64,000 bases of DNA from Marinobacter sp. HL-58 (GTDB taxonomy: Bacteria; Pseudomonadota; Gammaproteobacteria; Pseudomonadales; Oleiphilaceae), in the NCBI RefSeq assembly GCF_001314605.1, contig NZ_LIHP01000011.1, positions 186,001 to 250,000 of the forward strand, read 5' to 3'. The stretch's first letter is position 1. Every line of letters starts with the position of its first letter. The notes beneath the pieces are model-generated. The model saw nothing but the letters and a program-made list of their open reading frames with translations, searched no databases and was not told the DNA's origin. The position numbers and the translations under genes are program-made. This document shows, piece after piece, positions 36,033 through 44,851 of the stretch.

Positions 36033-36276
36033 TCAGTCAGAGGCAAATGAGGAGGTACACCAGATCGACGCCGTCGGCCTGGTGTGCCCTCTCCCCATCC
36101 TCCGCTTTAAAAAACGCATCCGGGATCTACCCAGCGGCACTCATGTCGATTTTCTGGCCGATGACCCCAGTGGCCGGCGGGATTTACAGGTATTCTGTGA
36201 ATTGACCGGTCACAGGATCGAATGGATTCGCGAGGAGGAGGCCGGGGTTCTTCGTTATCGGGTCCACCTTGCCTAG
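36016..36276 (+). CDS. TusA/SirA-family sulfur carrier-like protein
   Basis: The product has 86 residues from GTG 36016 or 83 from TTG 36025; neither start has a clear ribosome site. The CPxP motif is present: GLVCPLPILRFKKRI (about 22-36), with the Cys that carries a persulfide. In E. coli TusA supplies sulfur to Moco synthesis and to FdhD-linked pathways, so a dedicated copy beside formate dehydrogenase genes is sensible. It overlaps the preceding small gene by 17 bp in another frame. Confidence 0.82.
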   Translation: MCGLTDQSEANEEVHQIDAVGLVCPLPILRFKKRIRDLPSGTHVDFLADDPSGRRDLQVFCELTGHRIEWIREEEAGVLRYRVHLA

Positions 36277-36476
36277 CCGGCACCTGAAACAACAGGCAAC
36301 AAAAACTTACTCTTTTTTACACTCCGTGCGCCACCGAACAGACCGCTCAACACGGAAAGCCTATTCTTGATCCAGATGAGGCGATGGAGCTGCCGATACA
36401 GGAAGTTACATCATGCGCCGCAGGGACGGTGGCGCAACCAGAATTCAGGAATCGAATGTGAAAAGGAGAAGTTGCC

Positions 36477-36551
36477 ATGAACAATATCGTCTATATCGTC
36501 GGTGCAGTGGTTATCGTTTTGGCGATTCTCTCTTTTCTCGGATTTCGTTGA
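36477..36551 (+). CDS. 24-residue hydrophobic membrane peptide
   Basis: ATG 36477 with AAAAGGAGAAG upstream opens a 24-codon frame: MNNIVYIVGAVVIVLAIL then SFLGFR and TGA. It is a single transmembrane helix ending in Arg. A strong ribosome site and the terminator just downstream (36615) make it a likely real gene. Function unknown. Confidence 0.65.
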   Translation: MNNIVYIVGAVVIVLAILSFLGFR

Positions 36552-36614
36552 GTCTCCACACTTGAAGGCTTTTCGATCGCAGTAAGGCTTCGGACCCCCC
36601 CGGCCTGTTCTCAC

Positions 36615-36645
36615 CGGCCATCGCCACACGGCGATGGCCGTTTTT
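36615..36645 (+). terminator. Intrinsic terminator after the fdh operon
   Basis: An 11-bp perfect stem CGGCCATCGCC (36615-36625) / GGCGATGGCCG (36630-36640) with an ACAC loop is followed by five T. It ends the plus-strand fdh operon and/or the small-peptide gene. Confidence 0.88.
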
Positions 36646-36704
36646 CATATACATCCCTATCTGATCTCCAGCGACGCGGGCCATGGTGTCATCGTTGTTG
36701 CTCC

Positions 36705-37091
36705 CTAAACCGCCCCATAGGCGACAATCTCCACCAGCATCTCAGGCCGCGCAAACCCGGAAACAATGATCGCGGCGCGATTGGGGTACGGTTCGCTGAC
36801 GTACTCGGCGTAAACCTGATTCACGGCGGTCAGGTGCTCCCGGTCGGTGACGTAGATCAGCGCCTGGGTCAGGCCGGCCATGCCGGGGCCGGCGCGCTCC
36901 AAGGTGTGTCTCAGGTTCGCCATAGTCTGCCGGGCCTGGGCCTCGATGCCCCCGGCAACCACCTGGCCAGTGGCGTCGATGGGGATCTGTGCGGTGAACA
37001 GGATACCGTTGGCACTCACGGCCCATTCCAGGGGCGCCTTCGAGCGGGGCAGTTCAGTGGCAATCGGGGTTATGGTCGGCGTTGTTGTCAT
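36705..37091 (-). CDS. RidA/YjgF/UK114-family protein
   Basis: The product has 128 residues from ATG 37091. It has the typical pattern: SANGILFTAQIPID at the start, QTMANLRHTLERAG, ALIYVTDREHL and the end RPEMLVEIVAYG, where an Arg/Glu pair forms the active site in RidA imine deaminases. RidA enzymes hydrolyse reactive 2-imino acids; other subgroups do other hydrolyses. It is the last gene of the operon starting at 43732. Confidence 0.85.
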   Translation of the reverse strand: MTTTPTITPIATELPRSKAPLEWAVSANGILFTAQIPIDATGQVVAGGIEAQARQTMANLRHTLERAGPGMAGLTQALIYVTDREHLTAVNQVYAEYVSEPYPNRAAIIVSGFARPEMLVEIVAYGAV

Positions 37092-37105
37092 TGTGATCTC
37101 GCTGT

Positions 37106-37873
37106 TCAGTCGTTGTCGGTGGTACCAGCACCGGCGCCACCGCGGGAGGCCTCGGTCGCTTCCACCAGCAACCGGTCGGCCAGGGACTTCATGGTTTTCC
37201 AAAGCTGGTCATCCACCTCCAGGCCTTCCACCAGGGCCCGGTCTCTCTGCAGCTCAAGGTCTTCCTCGGTTTGCCGCATAAGATTGGTCAGGGCATAGTC
37301 CGAGCGCAGGCTTGGCAGCAGATCGACATGGTTGGCCATGATCAGGGTGATGCCATCGTTCTTCTCGGTATCGTCGGGGATATCCTCAAGGCTGTAGATG
37401 CAAATCTCCGGAACCGGATGGCCGGCCCTGAAACCTACAACTTGCTCTATCAGGGGTTCGTGGGAGTTACGCCAGAAGGCGGTGACGTTCATACCGCGAC
37501 GGGCCAAGCGGGACAGATAGCCGATCACCAGCACCCGGTTGTGACAGTGGCGGATCTTGGTAATCGAAAGCCCGCGTGCACGTGCCCGGGCGTATCCCAG
37601 TTCCAGCGCCAGGCTGGCATTGCCGAGGATGCTGTGGTTGTGGGCATCCAGCACGCTGAAGTCGGCGTCCTGATACACCAGTGTCGGGGGTTCGTTCGGG
37701 TCTTCCCTCAGCAGGTAGTCCAATCCCTTCTTGAGGGCCGCCGCACCACCCAGGCCATGGGCTTCCATCCAGGCGACCATTTCCGCCGCATCAATGGCAT
37801 CACCCTCCTCGAACCCGATGCCGATGAAGGCCTTGCGGCCCATTCCCTGCAGTTCGTTGAAGGACACTTTCAT
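37106..37873 (-). CDS. DUF3726 protein, probably a relative of LDH2-type (imine/2-oxoacid) dehydrogenases
   Basis: The product has 255 residues. I recognise the family DUF3726. Segment by segment it follows the LDH2/malate dehydrogenase-2 pattern: an N-terminal helix pair (SFNELQGMGRKAF, DAIDAAEMVAWM), an SHG-like AHGLGGAAALKKGL with the conserved His, then ITKIRHCHNRVLVIGYLSRLA, matching the HFG-region of that family. It is shorter than true LDH2 proteins (about 340), with an unrelated C-terminal tail. The activity is unknown; similarity is from inspection only. It overlaps the start of the 576-residue gene's stop by 4 nt. Confidence 0.68.
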   Translation of the reverse strand: MKVSFNELQGMGRKAFIGIGFEEGDAIDAAEMVAWMEAHGLGGAAALKKGLDYLLREDPNEPPTLVYQDADFSVLDAHNHSILGNASLALELGYARARARGLSITKIRHCHNRVLVIGYLSRLARRGMNVTAFWRNSHEPLIEQVVGFRAGHPVPEICIYSLEDIPDDTEKNDGITLIMANHVDLLPSLRSDYALTNLMRQTEEDLELQRDRALVEGLEVDDQLWKTMKSLADRLLVEATEASRGGAGAGTTDND

Positions 37874-39600
37874 AGTGAATCCGGCTCCGGTTCTACGGGA
37901 AAACTCCAGTCATCCAGTGCCGCCAGCCTGGCCTTGTCGGCGCCGTAGTCGCTGAACAGCTCAGAGAACAGCGGAGCACCCTGAAACAGGGTGACACGGA
38001 CCCAGCGATCGGACTTGGGATCGAACCGGCTGGCACCGAAGAAAGAGAGCTTGGTACGCAACAGGTGCATGGGCTTCATGTCCCGGTGCCAGAGATTGGC
38101 CTGGATCTCGCCATAGGGGGTGGCCCCCATGGTCTGGATTCGCCGGACACATTCCTTCTGCCCCGGATGAGCCATCAGGAACTCCACCACCGAGCCCCGG
38201 GAACTACGGTCCAGAAACACATCCAGCAATTGATAGGTATTGTGTATGCGGGGGCCAATGGCCAGCGAGAGTTCCTTCTCCGCACCCGGCTCCTCGCTGC
38301 GCACCCCCAGCCGGGGTTCCTCTTTTTCCGCCGAGCGATACCAGAACCAGTAATTGTGGCCCGGATTGCCGGGTTCATAATCCAGCGCCCAGGCAAATTT
38401 TGATTCGATCATCTGTCTGAGGGTGGCGGCGCGCATTTCCGGCTGCAGTTCCAGTATTTCCTCGCAACCCAGGTCGTCCTCAGCGGCATCAATCAGATCC
38501 GGGTAGAGTTCAATAAGCAGGGTATTGATCAGCTCCTGGGCTTCCAGGGAACAGTGGTCATCGGCCCAGTCCAGCAGGTCATCCCACAGGGTCGGTGTGG
38601 CCGGTGTCTGATCCAGCCAGTGGATGACCGACTCAATGGAGGCGACCGTCGCGAGATTTCGCTGGGTTTGTTCATGGTCTTCCGTCACTGTCTCGACAAA
38701 ATGCTGATGAGCCCGGCGCAGCAGTCTCATCAGACCGTGCCGGGTGCCCTCGGTGGGCCTCTGCTCACGGGCAAAAGCCAGTGCCCTTTCCCGGCAGTAC
38801 ACCCACTGCTGGATCAACTGCGGGTGGTTGATCAGAAACGGCGCCATGCCCAGGCCCGTGGAGTTGCCGATACCCAGGTACCGTTGCAGGGCTGCGGCCA
38901 GGGGAACGGCGGTATCGGGGGAACGACTGCAGGCGAGGTGTTCCACCTGCTGGATGGAGAAGTGGCGCAACAGGTAGACCGCAAACATCTGGGCCGAGAA
39001 CGGCCGGTTAAAATCCGGGTTTTTCTGCAAACGGGCGTAGTCGGCAATGCCGAACTTGCCATTGCCGTATACCGCCGTGGTGCGATAAAGGTAACCCACA
39101 CGGGTCAGCCACGCCGGGTCAGGCTGACGCCCGGAAGCAAGGGCATCCACAAAATGGTCAAAGTTGCGCAGGCTCTTGTTGGCCCGTGACAGTACCAGCA
39201 GCCTTGGGTGCTGCCGCCCGGCTTCCTGCAGTGGCACATTGGACGCCATCTGCTCCAGCAGGCTGTCACCCACCGGCCCCTCCACCAGGGCAAAGGTGAC
39301 ATCCCAGGCCTCGGCGATCACCCGGTCGGATCGCAGGGCAGGGTCCAGGTGCTGGGAAAAGATCACCCCGTGATAGGTGTGGTGGGGCGTCTGCAAGCGG
39401 TAGATCACCACACCATGGCCCTGGCTATCCAGCTCACGCCGAACCGTGCTGACCGTCCAGTCTTCACGGGCCATCTGGCGAACCAGGCTGCGGGCGAAGC
39501 TCAGGCGGCTGGCATGAAGGCTGCCCAGCCGCACCAGGTTCATTACCCTGGCGGCGGGGCGCAGTTTCAGCTGTGGCTGTAAATCCAACTGGGTAGCCAT
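37870..39600 (-). CDS. Unrecognised conserved-looking protein, 576 residues
   Basis: I do not recognise this protein. It has no signal peptide or membrane segment, is rich in Arg/Leu and has several acidic/helical stretches (DLIDAAEDDLGCEEILE). Segments with possible structure are YRLQTPHHTYHGVIFSQHLDP near 70-90 and the C-terminal FGASRFDPKSDRWVRVTLFQGAP. The ATG is 4 bp after the BCCT gene and the stop overlaps the DUF3726 gene, so it is clearly cotranscribed and probably functions in the same pathway. An enzyme or large cofactor/substrate-handling protein is possible. Confidence 0.7.
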   Translation of the reverse strand: MATQLDLQPQLKLRPAARVMNLVRLGSLHASRLSFARSLVRQMAREDWTVSTVRRELDSQGHGVVIYRLQTPHHTYHGVIFSQHLDPALRSDRVIAEAWDVTFALVEGPVGDSLLEQMASNVPLQEAGRQHPRLLVLSRANKSLRNFDHFVDALASGRQPDPAWLTRVGYLYRTTAVYGNGKFGIADYARLQKNPDFNRPFSAQMFAVYLLRHFSIQQVEHLACSRSPDTAVPLAAALQRYLGIGNSTGLGMAPFLINHPQLIQQWVYCRERALAFAREQRPTEGTRHGLMRLLRRAHQHFVETVTEDHEQTQRNLATVASIESVIHWLDQTPATPTLWDDLLDWADDHCSLEAQELINTLLIELYPDLIDAAEDDLGCEEILELQPEMRAATLRQMIESKFAWALDYEPGNPGHNYWFWYRSAEKEEPRLGVRSEEPGAEKELSLAIGPRIHNTYQLLDVFLDRSSRGSVVEFLMAHPGQKECVRRIQTMGATPYGEIQANLWHRDMKPMHLLRTKLSFFGASRFDPKSDRWVRVTLFQGAPLFSELFSDYGADKARLAALDDWSFPVEPEPDSL

Positions 39601-39603
39601 TCT

Positions 39604-41226
39604 TTAACTCCGCGAAACGTGTTCGGACGAGCCGGTTGTCTCACCCACCAGGGCCACTTCACCCTTGGGAGGCACAATGCCCTGCTCCCTTGCCATGGCA
39701 TAGGCGGATTTCGGCCCTATGTAAAGTGATGGCAGCAGAATCAGGGACACAGGGATCGCCGTGATGACGATGAACTGCTGCAAGGCACTGATCTGCCCCG
39801 CCCCCATATAGAGCAGAACAGCAGCCATCAGCGCCATGGCCACGCCCCAGAAGGCGCGAACCATAGGGTCGGGATCGTCATGTCCGGCGCTGACAACGGC
39901 GATGGCGTAACTCATGGAATCGCCCGTTGTCGCCACAAAGATCGTGGTCAGCAACAGGATGGCGAGCGCCATCAGCGTACCGCCGGGCAGCGCCTGGGCG
40001 ATGGTGAGTGTGGCCACATCAAACTGGAAATTATTGAGGGCTTCGGTCAGGTCGATGGCCCCCGTCAACTGGTAGAAAATCCCGGAACCGCCCAGCAGGG
40101 TGAACCAGATGGTGGTTGCCACCGGAGCCATGACGGCCACGGCCAGAATCATCTGGCGGATCGTCCTGCCACGGGAGATGCGGGCGACGAAGATGGCCAT
40201 CAGGGGCCCGTAGCCCAGGAACCAGGCAAAGAAGAACACCGTCCACCACTGCATCCACCAGCCTTCGGCAGTACCGGAGGTCACTGTCGCCATGGCGAAG
40301 AAGGAAGTGACGTACTCCCCGAAGCCCTGGGTGTAGGCATTGGTCAGGAACAGAGTAGGGCCGAAGACAAAGATGACTGCTGCGATTGCCAGCGCCAGAA
40401 ACACATTAAACCGGCTCAACAGCTGAATTCCCCTGTGGATACCCGTCATGGCGGAGGTCACGTAAACCCCTGCCAGCACTGCAAGTATGACCAGCTGGGT
40501 GCCGTAACCCTGGGGAAAACCGAACAACTCATGGAGGCCGAAACTGACCTGCGTGGCCAGGAACCCGATCGGCCCCACGGTGCCGGCAACCACCGCAATC
40601 ACACAGGCAGCATCCACAACGCCACCAAACCAGCCATGCATTACCCGGTCACCAAAAACCGGGTAAAGCAATGTCCGGGGCTGAAGTGGCTGGCCCTTCA
40701 CATAGTGGGCATGAGCCAGCACGATGGCAGACAAGGTTCCAAGAATGGCCCAGGCGAGGAACCCCCAATGCATGAAGGACTGGGCGAGGGCCGGCGCGAC
40801 CGCCTCTGCCGTTCCCGCTTCGGTGCTGAATACGGGTGGCGTCACCACGAAGTGATAAACCGGCTCACCGGCAGCGAAGAACACACCACCGCCTGCCAGA
40901 AGGGTACACATAATGATGGACAGCCATTTGAACGTACTCAGCTCCGGGGTACTCCGGTTGCCCACCTTGGCACTTCCAGCCGGAGAGACCGCAACGCCCA
41001 TGCCGATCAGGAAGGTCAGCAAAAGCAGAAGCTGAAAGAACGAACCCAGCGACTCCGCCGTCCATGCGAAACCACTGGAGATCAATCCGGCCGTCCACTC
41101 AATGTCATACAGTGAGAGACCAAGAAAGAGCAATATGAACCCGATGCTCAGGGCCAATACAATTGGGTCCCCCAGGCGCCGAATACCTGCTTCAGGAGTC
41201 GCGGTAGAACTGGCTGAGATTGTCAT
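39604..41226 (-). CDS. BCCT-family transporter (betaine/carnitine/choline type)
   Basis: The product has 540 residues and about 12 membrane helices. The BCCT signature WTVFFFAWFLGYGPLMAIFV with ARISRGRTIRQ lies near 325-355. The helix-4 segment reads GGGVFFAAGEPVYHF, close to the choline/betaine group. It imports a quaternary amine or a related sulfonium/amino compound, with Na+ or H+. Together with the ALDH, dipeptidase-like protein and RidA it defines the substrate of this operon, which I cannot name. Confidence 0.9.
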   Translation of the reverse strand: MTISASSTATPEAGIRRLGDPIVLALSIGFILLFLGLSLYDIEWTAGLISSGFAWTAESLGSFFQLLLLLTFLIGMGVAVSPAGSAKVGNRSTPELSTFKWLSIIMCTLLAGGGVFFAAGEPVYHFVVTPPVFSTEAGTAEAVAPALAQSFMHWGFLAWAILGTLSAIVLAHAHYVKGQPLQPRTLLYPVFGDRVMHGWFGGVVDAACVIAVVAGTVGPIGFLATQVSFGLHELFGFPQGYGTQLVILAVLAGVYVTSAMTGIHRGIQLLSRFNVFLALAIAAVIFVFGPTLFLTNAYTQGFGEYVTSFFAMATVTSGTAEGWWMQWWTVFFFAWFLGYGPLMAIFVARISRGRTIRQMILAVAVMAPVATTIWFTLLGGSGIFYQLTGAIDLTEALNNFQFDVATLTIAQALPGGTLMALAILLLTTIFVATTGDSMSYAIAVVSAGHDDPDPMVRAFWGVAMALMAAVLLYMGAGQISALQQFIVITAIPVSLILLPSLYIGPKSAYAMAREQGIVPPKGEVALVGETTGSSEHVSRS

Positions 41227-41277
41227 GGCGTTTACCTGTTTTTGTTGTTGGAGCTTTATTTTAGGAACAAAGATGAT

Positions 41278-42279
41278 TCAGAACACAGCCCCTGCCTGGG
41301 GCCGTGTACCATCGGTTAATTGCCGGAGCCAGTTACGGCCCATGATCTTTTCGATTTCTTCGCGATTGAATCCCTTCAGGTGCAGGCCTTCCGCGATATT
41401 GTTGAAATGACGGTTGTCGCTGAACCAGGAAAGCGGCGCCGGCCAGCCAGCATTCGACTGACTGCCTTCACCATAATCCATGGCCTTGGTCCAGCGGCCG
41501 TTGCGCATCCAGGTCAATACCGACTCCGGCTGCCCCTGGCACAGGTCAGTGCCCAGGCCAATATGGTCGATGCCCATCAACTCCGCGGTATCAGCCACCA
41601 TGCCGCAGAACTCATCCAGGGTGCAGTCCGGGCCGTTTTTCAGGTGGAACGGATACACGGAAAACCCAAGGATGCCGCCGCTTTCCGCCACCGCGCGCAA
41701 TACGTCATCAGACTTGTTGCGTTTTGCGGCATGGAAACTGGCCGGGTTGGCATGGGAAATAATCACCGGCCGTTCCGACAGCTCAATGGCATCCAGGGTA
41801 GAGCGTTCCGAGCTGTGGGACATGTCGATCAACATACCGACCCGGTTCATTTCCCGGATCACCTGCTTGCCAAAGCGGGTGACGCCACTGTCCTCGGCCT
41901 CGTAACAGCCACAGGCCAGCAGGCTCTGGTTATTGTAGGTAAGCTGCATGATCATCAGCCCCAGCCGCCGCATGATGGCGACCAGGTCAATATCGTCCTC
42001 GATGGGCGAGCAGTTCTGGGCACCGAAAAAGATGCCCACGCGATGGCTTTCCCGCGCCAGCTCAATATCACTGGCCTGGCGCACCGGCATGATCAGGTCC
42101 TCATGCTCTTCGAAGCGACGCTGCCATTCGCCGAAGCGCAGCAGGGTTTCGCGGCAGTTCTCGTGATACACCAGCGTGGCGTGCACGGCATCGACACCGC
42201 CCTCACGCATCTCCTCGAAGATTGCCCGTGACCAGTTCGAGTATTGCAGCCCATCAATGGTCAGAATCGACTTTGACAT
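41278..42279 (-). CDS. Renal-dipeptidase (M19)-like protein lacking the first metal motif
   Basis: The product has 333 residues from ATG 42279. The amidohydrolase-type fold is visible from LIDMSHSSERSTLDAI, RPVIISHANPASF, GILGFSVYPF and DHIGLGTD. The usual N-terminal HxD zinc pair is replaced by TIDGLQYSNW. A similar subfamily is found near dimethylglycine catabolic genes in Pseudomonas, so a non-peptidase function in methylamine metabolism is possible. It follows the ALDH gene by 10 bp. Confidence 0.83.
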   Translation of the reverse strand: MSKSILTIDGLQYSNWSRAIFEEMREGGVDAVHATLVYHENCRETLLRFGEWQRRFEEHEDLIMPVRQASDIELARESHRVGIFFGAQNCSPIEDDIDLVAIMRRLGLMIMQLTYNNQSLLACGCYEAEDSGVTRFGKQVIREMNRVGMLIDMSHSSERSTLDAIELSERPVIISHANPASFHAAKRNKSDDVLRAVAESGGILGFSVYPFHLKNGPDCTLDEFCGMVADTAELMGIDHIGLGTDLCQGQPESVLTWMRNGRWTKAMDYGEGSQSNAGWPAPLSWFSDNRHFNNIAEGLHLKGFNREEIEKIMGRNWLRQLTDGTRPQAGAVF

Positions 42280-42289
42280 GGCGGAGTCC

Positions 42290-43732
42290 TCAGGCCTTGA
42301 TATAGCAGGTTTTAACCACGGTATAGAACTCGCGGGCATATTGGCCCTGCTCCCGTGGCCCGAAACTGGAATCCTTGCGACCGCCGAAGGGCACGTGATA
42401 ATCCGTGCCGGCCGTGGCCAGGTTCACCATCACGCAGCCGGTTTCGGCGCGGGCCTTGAAGTCCGAAGCCCGCTGCAGGGAACCGGTGATCAGGCCGGCG
42501 GTCAGACCGTAGTTGGTATCGTTCAGTGTTGCCAGGGCCGTTTCGTAGTCCGGCACCCGGATCACGCAGGCCACGGGGCCGAACACCTCATCCCGGTTGA
42601 TGGCCATTTCATTGGTGGTGTCGGTAAACAGGACCGGCTGCATGTAATAGCCATCACTGTCGACACGGACATCCTCGCCGCCGAACGCCAGGGTTGCGCC
42701 TTCCTGCAAGGCGACATCCACCCAGCGGCGGTTGGCGGCCAACTGGCTTTCGCTGGCGATGGGGCCGATAACCGTGCCGTCTGCCAGCGCCGGGCCAACA
42801 GTGGCCTCGGCCAGTTTGCTGGTCAGCCTGGCTACGAATTCATCATGGACCGCATCAGTGACGATCAACCGGGAGGAGGCGGTACACTTCTGCCCGGAGC
42901 CGGAATAGGCACCGGCAAACGCTGCGTCCACCGCCACGTCCAGGTCGGCGTCGTCCAGCACGATCAGTGCGTTCTTGGACCCCATTTCCAGCTGGCACTT
43001 CACCAGGTTGGATGCGGTCGCCGCTGCCACACGGCGCCCCACTTCCAGAGAACCGGTAAAGGTGATGGCCCGGACCCGCGGGCTGGTGATCAACGCCTCC
43101 CCCGCTTCCCGGCCACTGCCGGTGACCAGGTTGAAGGTCCCTGCTGGCAGCCCCTGGCGGCTGATGATTTCGGTGAGCGCCCAGGCGCTTGCCGGCACCA
43201 GATTGGCAGGCTTGAATACCACCGCATTGCCAAAGGCCAGGGCCGGGGCAATCTTCCACACCGCAGTCGCCATGGGGAAATTCCAGGGACTGATCACGCC
43301 CACAACGCCCAACGGCTCGCGGCGGGTCTCGATCTCGACGCCGGGGCGCACGGAGGCCGCCCGGTCATCAATCTGACGCAGCACTTCGGCGGCGTAATAG
43401 TGGAAGAACTGGCCGGAGCGGTACACCTCGCCCTTACCCTCTGCCAGCGGCTTGCCCTCCTCCCGCGACAGCAATTCACCCAGTTCGTCCTTGCGGGCGA
43501 TGAGTTCATTGCCAATCGCCATCAGCACGCTGTAGCGGGTTTCAAGGCCGGTTTCAGCCCAGGCTTTCTGGCCCTCGCGAGCCACCTCAATGGCCTGAGT
43601 GACCTGCCCGGCGCTGGCCTGGTGATAATGGCCGATGATGTCTTTCAGGTCCGAAGGGTTCTGGTTGGGCAGCGGGGTGTTTTCGCCTTCAACCCACTCT
43701 CCACCTATATAGAGTGCGTACGTGTTTGACAT
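42290..43732 (-). CDS. NAD(P)-dependent aldehyde dehydrogenase
   Basis: The product has 480 residues. Motifs: WNFPMATAVWKIAPALAFGN, FTGSLEVGRRVA, the catalytic Glu in CQLEMGSKNA and the catalytic Cys in SGQKCTASSRLIV. The last segment is typical of the 2,5-dioxovalerate (2-oxoglutarate semialdehyde) dehydrogenase group, but related semialdehydes are possible. It is first in the LysR-controlled operon; a perfect LysR-box-like palindrome lies about 80 bp upstream. Confidence 0.92.
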   Translation of the reverse strand: MSNTYALYIGGEWVEGENTPLPNQNPSDLKDIIGHYHQASAGQVTQAIEVAREGQKAWAETGLETRYSVLMAIGNELIARKDELGELLSREEGKPLAEGKGEVYRSGQFFHYYAAEVLRQIDDRAASVRPGVEIETRREPLGVVGVISPWNFPMATAVWKIAPALAFGNAVVFKPANLVPASAWALTEIISRQGLPAGTFNLVTGSGREAGEALITSPRVRAITFTGSLEVGRRVAAATASNLVKCQLEMGSKNALIVLDDADLDVAVDAAFAGAYSGSGQKCTASSRLIVTDAVHDEFVARLTSKLAEATVGPALADGTVIGPIASESQLAANRRWVDVALQEGATLAFGGEDVRVDSDGYYMQPVLFTDTTNEMAINRDEVFGPVACVIRVPDYETALATLNDTNYGLTAGLITGSLQRASDFKARAETGCVMVNLATAGTDYHVPFGGRKDSSFGPREQGQYAREFYTVVKTCYIKA

Positions 43733-43808
43733 GGGAGCCTCCTTGAATGGTTATCCTCAAGCCTAAACCCCTCGCGGAAATAAGGATAATCAAAAATATC
43801 GCATTTTT

Positions 43809-43825
43809 TATAAGTACTTCTTATA
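43809..43825. promoter_or_regulatory. LysR-type box between the ALDH operon and its LysR regulator
   Basis: TATAAG-TACTT-CTTATA is a perfect 6-bp inverted repeat with a 5-nt spacer, and it contains the ATAAG-N5-CTTAT / T-N11-A pattern of LysR operators. It lies in the 126-bp divergent region and can serve both promoters. Confidence 0.7.
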
Positions 43826-43858
43826 CTCGGTTTAAATGTACTACCCGGCAGATGATCC

Positions 43859-44743
43859 ATGGCAACCGAACTGAAAATCCAGCCACTGCGCTATGTGCTC
43901 GCGGTTTGTGAAGAAGGCAGCTTTCAGGGCGCCGCACTACGGCTGCATCGCAGTCAGCCGGCGCTGTCCATGGCTATTCGGGATCTGGAGGAAAAGCTGG
44001 GGCAGCCGCTTTTTGAGAAGTCCTACAAGGGCCAGCTGACGCCCTATGGAGAATATTGCCTGCCGCGCTTCCGGGAACTGGTCCAGCAGCATGACCGGCT
44101 GGCCACCGAACTGGAACATATGGCCCGGGGCCACCAGGGGCGGGTCACTCTGGCCACGGTACCATCGGTCGCCAGCCGACTGATGCCTGACTTCCTGGCG
44201 GGTTTTATCAGGGATTACCCGGGCATCAACATCAACCTGCACGACGAAAACGCCGAGTTTGTATGTCGCATGGTGGCGGGAGGCGAGGTAGACCTTGGCA
44301 TCAGCAGTACCTGGGCCGACGATGAACGCCTGAGCTACACACATCTCTTCGAGGACAATATCGGCGTGGTGCTGCACCGGGACCACCCGCTGGCCGACCG
44401 GCCAAGCCTGAAATGGCAGGAACTGACGCAGGAACGTTTCATCGCCAACGGCACCTCCCGCCTTCTGAAACATACCGCTGCTGCCAGCCTGGTGGACAAT
44501 AACGACTTTTACATTTCCAACATGATTTCCCTGATTGCCATGCTGGAAGCCGGCAGTGGCGTTACCACCCTGCCCCGCCTGGCCTTTCCGGTCGATAATC
44601 AGAAGTTGTGCTTTGTCCCCCTGAGCGAACCCAAACTGGTCCGCCAGATCGGCCTTATCAAGCTGGCGAACCGCACACCATCGCCCTCGGCCCAGGCATT
44701 GGAAGAGGTAATTCTGAAACAGCTGACAGGCGTAACAACCTAG
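43859..44743 (+). CDS. LysR-family transcriptional regulator
   Basis: The product has 294 residues: N-terminal HTH (YVLAVCEEGSFQGAALRLHRSQPALSMAIRDL as the recognition region, about 12-44), then the effector-binding domain (VTLATVPSVASRLMPDFL, GVVLHRDHPLA). It is divergent from the aldehyde dehydrogenase operon, so it most likely activates or represses that operon in response to its substrate or an intermediate. Confidence 0.92.
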   Translation: MATELKIQPLRYVLAVCEEGSFQGAALRLHRSQPALSMAIRDLEEKLGQPLFEKSYKGQLTPYGEYCLPRFRELVQQHDRLATELEHMARGHQGRVTLATVPSVASRLMPDFLAGFIRDYPGININLHDENAEFVCRMVAGGEVDLGISSTWADDERLSYTHLFEDNIGVVLHRDHPLADRPSLKWQELTQERFIANGTSRLLKHTAAASLVDNNDFYISNMISLIAMLEAGSGVTTLPRLAFPVDNQKLCFVPLSEPKLVRQIGLIKLANRTPSPSAQALEEVILKQLTGVTT

Positions 44744-44851
44744 GTTTTCTTGTCCTTGATCAATCCACCATTGACGGGCCTTTAAAAGCGCGTAATCTGA
44801 TAATTTAACGTTGAACCAATGAAAATAAGCCCAGCCATAGAGATTACTTAT

